Shown: positions 1-9,900 of the stretch, one piece after another | How positions within the stretch are numbered: position 1 is the first letter of the stretch | Layout of the letters: every line of letters begins with the position of its first letter | Source: an uncultured Draconibacterium sp. | GTDB lineage: Bacteria; Bacteroidota; Bacteroidia; Bacteroidales; Prolixibacteraceae | Direction of reading: 5' to 3' | NCBI RefSeq assembly: GCF_963676735.1 | Contig: NZ_OY781464.1 | Coordinates: 1,397,001-1,461,000, forward strand | Length of the DNA: 64,000 nucleotides | Notes under the pieces: model-generated | What the model was told of the DNA's origin: nothing | The model's input: only the letters and a program-made list of their open reading frames with translations | The model's database searches: none | Program-made: the position numbers and the translations under genes

Positions 1-785
1 AATATTCGTGGATTACAGATGAATTAATGGTCATAAAACGCGATTTTCTTCCTCAACATTTACAACCATTATTGAAGGCTAATGGCTATGATTCCTGCAT
101 TGCTGTGCAGGCCCGACAATCGATTGAAGAAACCAATTGGCTTTTGAATTTAGCCAATGAAAATTCTTTTATAAAAGGAGTAGTTGGTTGGGTTGATTTA
201 AGAAGCAATATTCTTGAGCAAACCTTGGAAGAATTAGCTGAAAACAAAAAGCTGGTGGGCGTTCGGCATGTAGTTCAGGATGAACCTGATAATGACTTTA
301 TGCTTCGCCAAGATTTTAAGAATGGCATTGCTTTGTTAGAGAAATTTAGCTTAACATACGATATTCTGGTTTTTCCAAAACAATTATCGGCTGCAATTGA
401 ACTGGCAAAAACATTTCCCAATCAGCCATTTGTTATCGACCATATTGCCAAGCCAGATATTAAATCTGGAAGAACTGAAGAGTGGAAAAAAAATATACGC
501 CCATTTAAAGATTTAGACAATGTAAAATGCAAAATATCGGGTATGGTTACCGAGGCAGATTGGGCAAATTGGTCAAGCAGCGATTTTACTCCCTACCTGG
601 ATGTAATAGTTGAGACTTTTAGTACAAAAAGGATAATGTATGGTAGCGACTGGCCGGTTTGTTTGTTAGCTGCTGATTATGCAAAAATGTCGAAAATCAC
701 AAAAGAGTATTTTGCTGCTTTCAGTCAGACTGAACAAGATGATATTTACGGAAAGAATTGTGAACGGTTTTATTTAAACAGATAA
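1..785 (+). CDS. Amidohydrolase family 2 lactonase (L-fuconolactonase type), 5' truncated
   Basis: The reading frame is open from the left edge; codons before the first ATG (27) read YSWITDEL, the usual segment just ahead of the RRDFLP-type motif here (KRDFLPQHLQPLL), so the true start lies outside the window. The family is the COG3618 amidohydrolases, TIM-barrel hydrolases of sugar-acid lactones such as L-fucono-1,5-lactone. Visible hallmarks are the barrel strand FVIDHIAKPDI with its metal-site or catalytic His, and YGSDWPV near the C-terminus with the conserved Asp. There is no signal peptide in the visible part, so it is probably cytoplasmic. The next gene, a sugar dehydrogenase, begins 1 bp after the stop, suggesting aldose to lactone to aldonate oxidation in one operon. 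Substrate (L-fucose or L-galactose lactone) is inferred. Confidence 0.85.
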   Translation, partial: YSWITDELMVIKRDFLPQHLQPLLKANGYDSCIAVQARQSIEETNWLLNLANENSFIKGVVGWVDLRSNILEQTLEELAENKKLVGVRHVVQDEPDNDFMLRQDFKNGIALLEKFSLTYDILVFPKQLSAAIELAKTFPNQPFVIDHIAKPDIKSGRTEEWKKNIRPFKDLDNVKCKISGMVTEADWANWSSSDFTPYLDVIVETFSTKRIMYGSDWPVCLLAADYAKMSKITKEYFAAFSQTEQDDIYGKNCERFYLNR

Positions 786-786
786 A

Positions 787-1728
787 ATGGAGTACAGAAA
801 GTTAGGAAATACCGATATGCTGGTTTCAGCATTAAGTTTTGGAGCTTCAGCATTGGGGGCTGTTTTCGGAAAAACAGACGATAAAGAGGGAATTAAAACT
901 GTTCATGCCTCAATTGATAATGGAATCAATTATATCGATGTGGCTCCATTTTATGGCGACACTATGGCCGAAAAAGTTTTGGGAGAGGCTTTAAAATCGG
1001 TTCCTCGCGATAAATATTTTTTGGCCACCAAAACCGGACGTTTTGCCAACGGCTATTTTAATTTTACTCCCGAGGCTATCGAAAAATCTTTACACGAAAG
1101 TTTAGAACGTTTGGGCGTTGATTACCTGGATGTGTTGCAATTGCACGATGTTGAGTACCAGCAAAAAAAACACCTCAATGTGGTTATTAACGAATCGCTT
1201 CCTTATCTGGAAGAACTAAAAAGTAAAGGTTTAATTCGCTACACAGGCTTTACCTCTTATCCCATCGAGGTATTTCAATACGTATTTGAAAATGCCGGGG
1301 CCGATACCTTATTGTGCCACAACCATTACATGTTAAGCGACACCAGTATGTTGCAATTATTACCTTTGGCTAAAAACCGTGGAGTTGGTTTAATTGCAGC
1401 ATCACCATTGGGAATGGGCTTGCTCACCGAAAGGGGAGTGGCAGATTGGTTTCCGGCCACAGAAGAGGACAAGCGAACGGTGCAAAAAGCGGCTGCATTT
1501 TGTAAAGAAAACGGAACAAGCATCGAAAAACTGGCCTTGCAATTTGGCTGTGCAAATCCGGAAATACCTACCAACCTTGTTTCTTCTTCAAAACCGCAAC
1601 GAATGATTAATAACATTAAAGTAATTGAAGAACCTTTGGATATGGAACTGGTTTACGCTGTTCAGCAAATTTTAGCTCCCATAAAAGATAAAGATTTTGA
1701 TTTTGCAAATGAATGCGAATTGATGTAA
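787..1728 (+). CDS. Aldo/keto reductase, L-fucose/L-galactose 1-dehydrogenase type
   Basis: A 313-residue NAD(P)-dependent aldo/keto reductase without signal peptide. The catalytic tetrad is in place: Asp51, Tyr56 (DVAPFYG), Lys82 (LATKTGR) and His120 (LQLHD). From memory, overall layout and motifs (FGASALGAVFG, SLERLGVDYLDVL, ISASPL-like IAASPLGMGLLTE) closely resemble plant L-galactose dehydrogenase and bacterial D-threo-aldose 1-dehydrogenase, which oxidise L-galactose or L-fucose to the lactone. It is tightly coupled to the lactonase (1 bp gap) and followed by a GH29 fucosidase, so it probably oxidises the monosaccharide that GH29 releases. Which sugar is preferred cannot be read from sequence. 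Downstream enzymes (aldonate dehydratase and so on) are not in this window. Confidence 0.88.
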   Translation: MEYRKLGNTDMLVSALSFGASALGAVFGKTDDKEGIKTVHASIDNGINYIDVAPFYGDTMAEKVLGEALKSVPRDKYFLATKTGRFANGYFNFTPEAIEKSLHESLERLGVDYLDVLQLHDVEYQQKKHLNVVINESLPYLEELKSKGLIRYTGFTSYPIEVFQYVFENAGADTLLCHNHYMLSDTSMLQLLPLAKNRGVGLIAASPLGMGLLTERGVADWFPATEEDKRTVQKAAAFCKENGTSIEKLALQFGCANPEIPTNLVSSSKPQRMINNIKVIEEPLDMELVYAVQQILAPIKDKDFDFANECELM

Positions 1729-1754
1729 AAATGAATTTGAAGAATCTAAATAAT

Positions 1755-3269
1755 ATGAAACAAACACTATCTATTTTTTGCTTATGCCTGTTAATGGCTT
1801 GTGCATCAAAACCAAAACAATCTGAAAAGGACGGTTTTCAGCAAAAGGAAAAATTTGAAGAAAGCTGGGAAAGCCTGCAGAATTACGAAATTCCGCAATG
1901 GATGAAAGACGCTAAATTTGGCATTTTTATTCATTGGGGGCCAAACTCGGTGGCCGAATTGCATACCGATTGGTATCCTCGCTGGATGTATTCCGATAAA
2001 GGGCATATCAATATTCAAACGGGCGAAATTAAAGCCGGAGAACCGCACGTGGCTTACTTGTATCACAAAGAAAAATTTGGCGACCAAAAAGAATTTGGTT
2101 ACAAAGATCTGATTCCAATGTGGACCATGGAGAATTTTAATCCGGAAGAGTGGGTGAGTCTTTTTAAAGAAGCTGGTGCACAATATGTAATTCCGGTAGC
2201 CGAGCATCACGATGGTTATGCTTTGTATGAATCAAGCTACACCCGTTGGAATTCTACAAAAATTGGTCCGAATTACGATGTCTTTAAGGCCTTGGCCGAC
2301 GAGATTAAAAAACAAGGTTTAATTTTTGGAGCAAGCTCGCATTTGGCCTTTAACTACAACTACTACAACCAGCAAGATTATTTTGATACCGGCGACCCGC
2401 AATATGCCGATTTGTACGCACCTCCACACGAAATTGGTGATTCGGTGAGCCAGGAATGGCTGGCCGATGTTTGGTGGCCACGCACCAAAGAAATAATAGA
2501 TAAATATGATCCGGACATTTTGTGGTTCGATTTTTATTTAGACCGCCCCGAGTTTGTTCCCTACCATAAAAAACTGGCTGCGTACTATTACAACTCAGGA
2601 ATTGAACGTAACAAAGATGTGGTTCTGCAAACAAAAAATTTCAAATTCGAGTCCTACCCCGAAGGTACCCACATGTTCGATTTAGAAAGAAGTAAGTCGG
2701 ATAAAATCCGCAAAGAATATTGGCAAACCGATACCTCAATTGGTAAAAACTCGTGGTATTATTCAAAAAACTGGATTCCAAAATCAGCACAGGAATTGGT
2801 TGCTGATTTGGTTGATATTGTAAGTAAAAACGGTTGTTTATTGCTGAATATCGGACCAAAAAAAGATGGTACCATTCCGGAAGACCAGAAAAAAACTTTA
2901 TTGGACATAGGAAAATGGCTTAAGGTAAACGGCGAATCGATTTATGGTGCAACTCACTTGGAAGTGTTTGGCGAAGGCCCCACCAAAACAAATACCGGTC
3001 ATTTGGCCGAAAGCAAGGACAAAAGCTATACCGGGCAGGATTTCCGTTTTACTAAAAATGGAGATAACCTTTACGCCATTGCATTGGTACCTCCAACTAA
3101 TGATATTGAAATTAAGTATTTAAACACATCGAATATCAACATTAAATCTATCGCGCTTTTAGGTTATGATGGCAAGATTGAGTTTGAACAGTCGGCCGGG
3201 AAGTTAAGCATAAAACTTCCTTCCGACGCGGAACTGGATTATTCCTGGGTGTTTAAAATCAAGATTTAA
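1755..3269 (+). CDS. GH29 alpha-L-fucosidase family lipoprotein (first copy)
   Basis: The 504-residue product starts best at ATG 1755, which gives a clean lipoprotein signal (MKQTLSIFCLCLLMAC, lipidated Cys16). In-frame ATGs at 1713 and 1731 would add a non-signal-like leader, the first overlapping the upstream gene. GH29 hallmarks are FGIFIHWGP (55-63), AEHHDGYALY (149-158) and PDILWFD with the candidate nucleophile Asp259, then the barrel-end segment NGCLLLNIGPKKDG and a C-terminal beta-sandwich. Such enzymes remove terminal alpha-L-fucose, though some GH29 members take alpha-L-galactose. It is membrane-anchored and in an operon with the lactonase and dehydrogenase (26 bp gap). It is about as long as the second GH29 (5430) but clearly diverged from it, so different linkages or sulfation states are likely. 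Confidence 0.9.
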   Translation: MKQTLSIFCLCLLMACASKPKQSEKDGFQQKEKFEESWESLQNYEIPQWMKDAKFGIFIHWGPNSVAELHTDWYPRWMYSDKGHINIQTGEIKAGEPHVAYLYHKEKFGDQKEFGYKDLIPMWTMENFNPEEWVSLFKEAGAQYVIPVAEHHDGYALYESSYTRWNSTKIGPNYDVFKALADEIKKQGLIFGASSHLAFNYNYYNQQDYFDTGDPQYADLYAPPHEIGDSVSQEWLADVWWPRTKEIIDKYDPDILWFDFYLDRPEFVPYHKKLAAYYYNSGIERNKDVVLQTKNFKFESYPEGTHMFDLERSKSDKIRKEYWQTDTSIGKNSWYYSKNWIPKSAQELVADLVDIVSKNGCLLLNIGPKKDGTIPEDQKKTLLDIGKWLKVNGESIYGATHLEVFGEGPTKTNTGHLAESKDKSYTGQDFRFTKNGDNLYAIALVPPTNDIEIKYLNTSNINIKSIALLGYDGKIEFEQSAGKLSIKLPSDAELDYSWVFKIKI

Positions 3270-3338
3270 TTACAGCATTAGATGTCCAAAACAAGATAAA
3301 ATTTTCGAAATCATAATGGAATTCAATTTGTTTAAATA

Positions 3339-3374
3339 CAAACCTCTCATGGCTTTGGCTATGGGAGGTTTGTA
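3339..3374 (+). terminator. Hairpin after the GH29 operon, terminator-like
   Basis: An imperfect inverted repeat (CAAACCTCtCATgG / CtATgGGAGGTTTG, loop about 6) lies 70 bp after the first GH29 gene, followed by only a weak T run (TAGTTTTA). It is a plausible terminator for the lactonase-dehydrogenase-GH29 operon. The rest of the 436-bp gap (3270-3705) is AT-rich with no credible gene; it must hold the promoter of the GH43 gene, but no TAnnTTTG box was found there. Confidence 0.5.
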
Positions 3375-3705
3375 GTTTTAGCATTCGAATTATGTATTTT
3401 TTTTAAAGATATCCCGGAAAGCGTTTGTTTTGTTCGAAGCAAGGTATATCCTTCATTAAAACTAAAAAATCCCCCAACAAACATCTTTTTTATCTCCTTC
3501 AAGTATGAATGTTTGAGCCTAACTTTGATATCAATTGAAGTTTCTAAAATGAAATTGATATTAACCAATTTTAAAGAGTGGATTTGAACTAATATTATAC
3601 TTAAATCAAAAGTTAAGAGAATTTTGAATAGAATTCAGATTGGAAATCTATCACAAAAAGAGTTAAGGTGAAAAATTGAATTAGGAATAAAGTAGAAATA
3701 GATTT

Positions 3706-5346
3706 ATGAAAAGTGTTTTAATAGTATTTTGTTTTTTTGCGATAAGTTTTTGCCAAGATATTTTTGGACAGAAAGCTCCCGAGAATTATAAAAATCCTAT
3801 TCTTTCAGGCTTTTATCCCGACCCATCCATTTGCCGTGTTGGCGATACTTACTACATGGTAAATTCGAGTTTTGAGTGGTGGCCGGGTTTGCCTATTCAT
3901 AAAAGTAAGGATCTGGTGAACTGGGAAAAAATCGGGTATGGATTGCATCGCCCCGACCAGATTGTTTATGAAGATGGCTTAAGAAATTCAAACGGGATTT
4001 TTGCGCCTACCATCCGTTACCACGAGGGCACTTTTTACATTATTACAACCATGGTGGGGCAAAAAGGAAATTTTATCATCACCGCAAAAGACCCGTCCGG
4101 CCCATGGAGCAATCCAATGTGGATAAAAGACGCGCCTGGTATTGACCCCTCATTGTTTTGGGAAGACGACGGTAAATGTTACTATACCGGAGCCGGAGTA
4201 GTGGATGGAACACAAGGCGAATGGCCCGGGAAAAATGGCATTTGGATGCAGGAAATCGACCCGGATAAAGGCATTCTGCTTGGCGAAAAGAAACAACTGA
4301 CTTATGGTCATGCGTCCAATGCACGTTGGGCAGAGGGGCCGCACTTGTTTAAAATTAATGGCGAATACCTCTTGCTAATTGGTGAAGGTGGAACCGGCGA
4401 ATACCACGCGGTTACTGTATTTAACAGCAAAAATCTGTGGGGACCCTACATCCCAAATCATGCCAATCCGGTGATGACACACCGTCACCTGGGTAAAACA
4501 CACCCAATTGGGCAAACCGGGCATGCAGATTTGGTGCAAACACAAAACGGCGACTGGTGGAGTGTAATGCTGGCAAAACGTCATGTGGATGGTTTTGTAA
4601 CCCTTGCCCGCGAAACATTTTTGGCAAAGGTGATTATGACACAACAAGAAAGTGGTGTAACTCCCATTTTTAATCCGGGGGTTGGTTTATTGCAAAGCGA
4701 ACAGGATCGCCCTGGCTTACCTTGGACACCTGTTCCTGAGATTCCGCAACGCGACGATTTTAATGCCGACAAGCTGGGCTTGCAGTGGAATTTCCTGCGA
4801 TCGCCACGATACGAATGGTACTCGCTTAACAACGGACAGCTAAAACTTGAACTTAGGCCCGGGCAGGTAACGCAGTTGGTAAACCCTTCATTTGTTGCGC
4901 AACGTACCCGCCATTTTAATTATCGGGCAACAACAAAATTTCAATTCAAAACAAAAAAGGAGAATGAAAAAGCAGGCCTTGTAATTTATCGCCGGCACGG
5001 AAATAATTATCAACTGCTAAAAGCAAAAGATAAAGTAGAGTTGGTGAAAGCTTTTCAAAAAGACAATAAGGGAGAATTTATTCCTGAGGTTTTGGCAAGC
5101 GTACCCTATAAAAACGAAGCGTTGGTTTTAAGTGCCAAAGTAGATGGTTTAAAAGTGCAGTTTTATTTTGGCGAATCGGAAAAAGACCTAAAACCAATTG
5201 GCGAAAGTCAGGATTACACCCTGATTTCGGATGAGATTGCCCAACGTTTTAATGGTGTTTATGTTGGGGTGTATGCCACATCAATGGGAGAGGATAGCAA
5301 AAATGAAGCGGTATTTGACTGGTTTGAGTTAAATGGGAGTGATTAG
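3706..5346 (+). CDS. GH43 glycoside hydrolase with C-terminal beta-sandwich domain
   Basis: A 546-residue secreted protein; the N-terminus (MKSVLIVFCFFAISFC...FGQ) is a signal peptide. Residues 28-340 form a GH43 five-bladed propeller with all three acidic residues visible: Asp39 (GFYPDPS, base), Asp147 (GIDPSLFWED) and Glu210 (WAEGPHLF, acid). Residues 345-546 (DDFNADKLGLQWNF onward) are the concanavalin-like C-terminal domain typical of beta-xylosidase/alpha-L-arabinofuranosidase GH43s. It begins a second transcription unit with GH29 and the Asp-box protein. A xylosidase or arabinofuranosidase activity does not obviously fit fucan or glycosaminoglycan chemistry, so the true sugar is uncertain. 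Confidence 0.85.
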   Translation: MKSVLIVFCFFAISFCQDIFGQKAPENYKNPILSGFYPDPSICRVGDTYYMVNSSFEWWPGLPIHKSKDLVNWEKIGYGLHRPDQIVYEDGLRNSNGIFAPTIRYHEGTFYIITTMVGQKGNFIITAKDPSGPWSNPMWIKDAPGIDPSLFWEDDGKCYYTGAGVVDGTQGEWPGKNGIWMQEIDPDKGILLGEKKQLTYGHASNARWAEGPHLFKINGEYLLLIGEGGTGEYHAVTVFNSKNLWGPYIPNHANPVMTHRHLGKTHPIGQTGHADLVQTQNGDWWSVMLAKRHVDGFVTLARETFLAKVIMTQQESGVTPIFNPGVGLLQSEQDRPGLPWTPVPEIPQRDDFNADKLGLQWNFLRSPRYEWYSLNNGQLKLELRPGQVTQLVNPSFVAQRTRHFNYRATTKFQFKTKKENEKAGLVIYRRHGNNYQLLKAKDKVELVKAFQKDNKGEFIPEVLASVPYKNEALVLSAKVDGLKVQFYFGESEKDLKPIGESQDYTLISDEIAQRFNGVYVGVYATSMGEDSKNEAVFDWFELNGSD

Positions 5347-5402
5347 TAAAAACACCCCCAACTATTAAATTTTTTTCCCTCCTGAAAAAGTAGGGAAGAT
5401 TG

Positions 5403-5410
5403 TAGCTTTG
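5403..5410 (+). promoter_or_regulatory. Candidate -7 promoter box upstream of second GH29
   Basis: TAGCTTTG matches the Bacteroidota -7 consensus TAnnTTTG and lies 19 bp before the ATG at 5430, in the 83-bp gap after the GH43 gene. It directly follows a G-rich stretch, GAAAAAGTAGGGAAGATT (5384-5401). No clear -33 TTTG element was seen. Confidence 0.4.
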
Positions 5411-5429
5411 AAAAAAGAAAATTCAGAAA

Positions 5430-6944
5430 ATGGTTCGATTAATTTTAGTTATAATTCTGCTTCAGTTGGTGAGCGTAACAAGTGCACAAAAAAAGTATGC
5501 CCCTTGCTGGGAATCACTTTTGCAATACGAAATCCCGCAATGGTATAAAGATGCCAAATTCGGTATTTTTATTCACTGGGGACCAACAACAGTCCCGGCA
5601 AACGGTGCCGAATGGTATGGCTTTCATATGTGGAACGAAGGAGAGGTTGATGCGCTTGGAAATCCTGCAAAAGAGCCGTCGAGCGCTTATAAATATCATG
5701 TCGAAAATTTTGGGAAGCCTGAAGATTACGGCTACACTAAATTTATTCCCGAGTTTAAAGCAGAAAATTTTAATGCCAAAGAATGGATTGATTTGTTTGT
5801 TGAGGCGGGTGCAAAATACGTTGTTCCGGTAGGCGAGCATTGTGATGGTTTTGCCATGTACAATTCAAAAATCACCCGCTGGAATGCAGTGAACATGGGA
5901 CCAAAAACCGATATTGTTGGCGAGCTTTTTTCTGAGGCGCGAAAGCAAGGGCTGAAAGTGGGCACATCGTCGCATTACGCTTATGGCTGGCATTGGTGGA
6001 CCTACAAAGACAAATTTGAAACCACCGACCCTGAGCTGGAAGATTTTTACTGGAAAGCCCATGACCGTTGGGAGCCGGCCACCAAAGAGTGGGTAGAAAA
6101 CTGGTATAACAGAACCATGGATATGATGGAAAGTTACCAGCCCGATTTGCTGTGGTTCGACCTGGGTTTTTGCGAACCTGCCTACGAAGAAGCACGCAAA
6201 AAAATTCTGGCTAACTATTATAATCAAGGCCTCAAAAATAATCAGGAAGTAGTGTTGAATTACAAAAATATTAAATGGAAACCGGTGCCTGATGGTGCTG
6301 CGGTTTTAGATTTGGAAAGCGGAAAACTGGACCGGATAAGAAGCGAAGTTTGGCAAACCGATATGAGTTTGGGTGGCTGGCGCTGGGGGTACTGCGAGCC
6401 TTACGAAATGCGTTCGCCCAATAAGTACCTGCAGGATTTGATTGACATTGTGAGTAAAAATGGGGTACTTTTATTAAACGTTGCACCTAATAAACATGGT
6501 GTTATTCCCAATGACCAGCAAGCTATTCTTCGCGAAATGGGAAGCTGGCTAAAAACAAATGGCGAGGGCATTTACCAAACGGTTCCGTTTACGGTTTTTG
6601 GGCAGGGGCCAAGCAATGCCGAAATGCGCTTGCATGCCAATATTCATGAAAAAGGATTTACGCCAAACGATTTTCGTTACACCCAAAAAGGACAAAACAT
6701 TTATGCCTTTTGGTTGGAACAGGACGAACGAAAAGTTGTTGAACTGGATGCTTTAGGTGCCGAAGACCGAATTATAAACGACCCTATCGCAAAAGTTAGT
6801 TTGTTGGGGTGCAATGAAGAAATAAAGTGGATTCAGCAAAATAATGAACTGGTAATTGAAGTTCCAAAGACCTTTAAGTCAAAAAATCCGCTGTGTTTTA
6901 AAATTGAATTAAAAGAAATACCGAGTGACATATTTGGTTTGTAG
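5430..6944 (+). CDS. GH29 alpha-L-fucosidase family enzyme (second copy)
   Basis: A 504-residue protein with a type I signal peptide (MVRLILVIILLQLVSVTSAQ), hence periplasmic or secreted rather than lipidated like the first copy. GH29 motifs are FGIFIHWGP (44-52), GEHCDGFAMY (135-144) and PDLLWFD with the candidate nucleophile Asp244, then NGVLLLNVAPNKHG. Compared with the first copy, the segment after the nucleophile differs (LGFCEP versus FYLDRPE) and HH is HC near residue 137, suggesting a different substrate pocket. It is followed 12 bp later by the Asp-box protein. Alpha-L-fucosidase is the default activity; alpha-L-galactosidase is an alternative. Confidence 0.9.
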   Translation: MVRLILVIILLQLVSVTSAQKKYAPCWESLLQYEIPQWYKDAKFGIFIHWGPTTVPANGAEWYGFHMWNEGEVDALGNPAKEPSSAYKYHVENFGKPEDYGYTKFIPEFKAENFNAKEWIDLFVEAGAKYVVPVGEHCDGFAMYNSKITRWNAVNMGPKTDIVGELFSEARKQGLKVGTSSHYAYGWHWWTYKDKFETTDPELEDFYWKAHDRWEPATKEWVENWYNRTMDMMESYQPDLLWFDLGFCEPAYEEARKKILANYYNQGLKNNQEVVLNYKNIKWKPVPDGAAVLDLESGKLDRIRSEVWQTDMSLGGWRWGYCEPYEMRSPNKYLQDLIDIVSKNGVLLLNVAPNKHGVIPNDQQAILREMGSWLKTNGEGIYQTVPFTVFGQGPSNAEMRLHANIHEKGFTPNDFRYTQKGQNIYAFWLEQDERKVVELDALGAEDRIINDPIAKVSLLGCNEEIKWIQQNNELVIEVPKTFKSKNPLCFKIELKEIPSDIFGL

Positions 6945-6956
6945 AGAAGATTTGAA

Positions 6957-9900
6957 ATGAAGAATTTAATTACATTTTTATTTTTAGCCCTCACGTTAAG
7001 CGTTAACGCACAATCAAATCTAATTCCCGATGGAAGTTTTGAAGAAGGCGTAATTGATGGAGATAACAGCGCTTATTACAAATTAAACTGGGAAACCGTT
7101 TGGCGCATTTGGCCACATATGCGTTTTGATTACGAAAGCGAAAATGTAAATAGCGGCGAGCGGGCTTTAAAACTTTCGTATGAAGTGTATACCGGCTCGG
7201 CAGAAAATTACCAACCCACTTTTCGTTGCGAAGCCTTTCCTCCGCTTGAAGATGCCAGCTATCGTTTTTCGTTTTATTATAAAACCGATACCGATCGCTC
7301 GGGCGAAACCTTCGATTTGCGTTTTAGCGAAGGCACACAGCTAAGTGGTAATCAGAATTTTGCCAATTTTTCGGTGCCCATCGAGGCAGCAGCAAAAGAT
7401 GGATTTGTGGAGCTTGCCATTGAGTTTCAGACCGGTAAAGAAATGGCCGGCTTCTTACCCTTTATTGAGGTACCCTGGCTTGATGAAAGCGCCTGGTTTT
7501 ATATCGACGATGTAAGCCTGGTAAAAGTGGTTGATACCCCGGAAGCATGGGGCCCAACACCCGAAAACAATGCAATAGGAATAACCACCACCACAACGCT
7601 GAACTGGCAAAGTGGTAAAGGCGCCATTGCACACAATCTTTATTTTGGTACTTCAGAAAACGAACTGGAATTGCTCGGTGATAGTTTAAGCTCCAACTTT
7701 TATGATCTGAACAATCTGGAAAATGAAAGCCAATATTTTTGGCGTGTTGATGAGATAGATTCGGTGGGTGTGGTGGCTACGGGCGAAGTATGGAATTTTA
7801 CCACACGAACCTACTACGAGGAATACATGTACAAGGTAAAGAATGAGCGCATGGAATCGGATAGTTTGATTACCTGGAAGCAGTTTGGCCCGGGTAATTC
7901 AGGTTTTGTTAATTTCTTGCGTTACCATCCAACACTACCCGATGTGTGTATTACCTCGCCCGATATGGGAAATACCTATCAAACCAACGACAACGGAAAA
8001 AGCTGGTACACCATAAAAGACATTGATGGTGATGGCAGTTTTTACCGCTTATACGATGCTTTTTATTCAACAAAAACTGCTGCCTTTGGTATTGCCATTG
8101 AAAGTTCACGTTTGTGGACGACCAGCGACACCGGGCGCCACTGGCAAAACATTAAACACTGCCCCTGGTACGATAATGATGCCGAAGGTAACGACACCCG
8201 CTCGTGGTACCGGAAAGTGTCAGCAGTGGCCATCGACCCGGCTAACGATGATACATGGTATGTTGGGGCCGGAAACTTTTGCCGCGGGCAGCAACAGCTT
8301 TGGGGATCAACAAAAGATGCCAACGCCGAGAATCCACGGGGAGTGGATTCCAACAACATGGGGCGCATTTGGAAAACCAGCGATGCCGGGGAAACCTGGA
8401 CCGAACTGACCAGCGGAATAGATACAAAAGCGCAATTCTCGCGAATTATCGTTCATCCCGAAAACAGCAATATGGTTTTTGCAGGTTCTAATTATGGCCT
8501 GTATAAATCGGTGGATGGCGGCCAAAACTGGACCAACATTGGTGAGGGAAAATTAGATAATAACACCATCATAAACATGGATTATTACTACAATGCAGGC
8601 ACCGGAAAGTTTGTGTTGTATGTTGCCGACCAGGTGCGCTACTATCCTAATGGAAGCAGTACACGTTGCGACGGGGGTATTTTTAAATCAGAAAATAATG
8701 GTAATACATGGCAAAATATCAACGGGAATATTTACCTCGATATTAACCGTTTAACAGGTGGGGTGCCCTACAACTATTACCTGTATATTGCCCGTTGGTT
8801 TGGCATTACGGTTGCTGAAGCCCAACAGCAATACCCCGTTAAACCGGTAAAAGCATTGCAATATTTTAATTCGATTAACGTAGATCCAAGCCAGGAAAAT
8901 ACCTTATACCTTGGTTTTTACGATGCCCAGGTGCAGCAATCCATTATTCCGGGCCGACTTTGGAAAACCACAGATGGAGGCCAAAGCTGGATTAACATGG
9001 CCCGCGATTACGCAACAGTCTGGGAAGCTGACCAAAGTTACTGGCAAGAACGCAATAATCCGGTTAGCGATAATGTAGTAACCGGCCACAAGCCAACCAA
9101 TCAGCAATGGGGAGTTAACTATCCTTTGCGCTCGTTAAGGTATGCAGCCGTTAATTCGCGCGGCGATGTAATGATTTTATATGCACACAACACGCTTTTA
9201 AGTACGGATGGAGGAGCCACTTTTAAACAGGTAGACGAAACCTATACCGGCAATGGAAATATTATGGGCACTGGCAACAGTAACCTGCCCGGGCAGTGTT
9301 TGTGGCAAGACAAACGTTTAGGTGAAGGAGTTTTGTACTGCGGCTCGGGCGAGCACAACCTTTGGCGAACAACCAACGATGGAAGCAATGGTAACCAAGC
9401 TGCCAAATTTATTGAAGGTACCCAGGAAAGTGTTTTTGCAGTAACCACGCATCCCTGGGATGAAAATACGGTTTATACCACTTCGATGCGCCAAAAGGAT
9501 TTAGACAGGATTTTTAAATCGACTGATGGTGGCGAAAACTGGGTTGATTGGGGGAAAGCTACCGAAGCAGAAGAATGGATGCGTACCAATCATTTACGCA
9601 TCGACCCGGTTAATCCGGATAACATGTATTTTGCCGTAACCGAAGTTGCCGGCTCGGGTGGCGGAAGCGGAACCGATGGCCCCGACAAAGACAAGGAAGG
9701 TGGTTTCCATAAATCAAGCAATGCCGGTTTGTCGTTCGCACCAAGTAATGCGGGTATGCCTGCCAAAGTTTGGGTACGCGATATTGAATTTGACCCGCGC
9801 GATGATACGCGTGCTTCACTTTTTGTAGCAGCACCATGGAGCCAGGAGACTGGAACCCATGGAGGTTTGTTCCATTCAACTAATCGCGGACAAAGCTGGA

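Noticed and set aside
3359..3568. Minus-strand 69-codon frame in the 3270-3705 gap
   Set aside because: It starts inside the terminator-like hairpin, has low-complexity AT-rich content and no recognisable motif; more likely chance.
3706..5346. Taking GH43 as evidence of a xylan PUL
   Set aside because: No xylanase, GH10, GH8, GH67 or GH115 partner is present; GH43 alone does not define the substrate.
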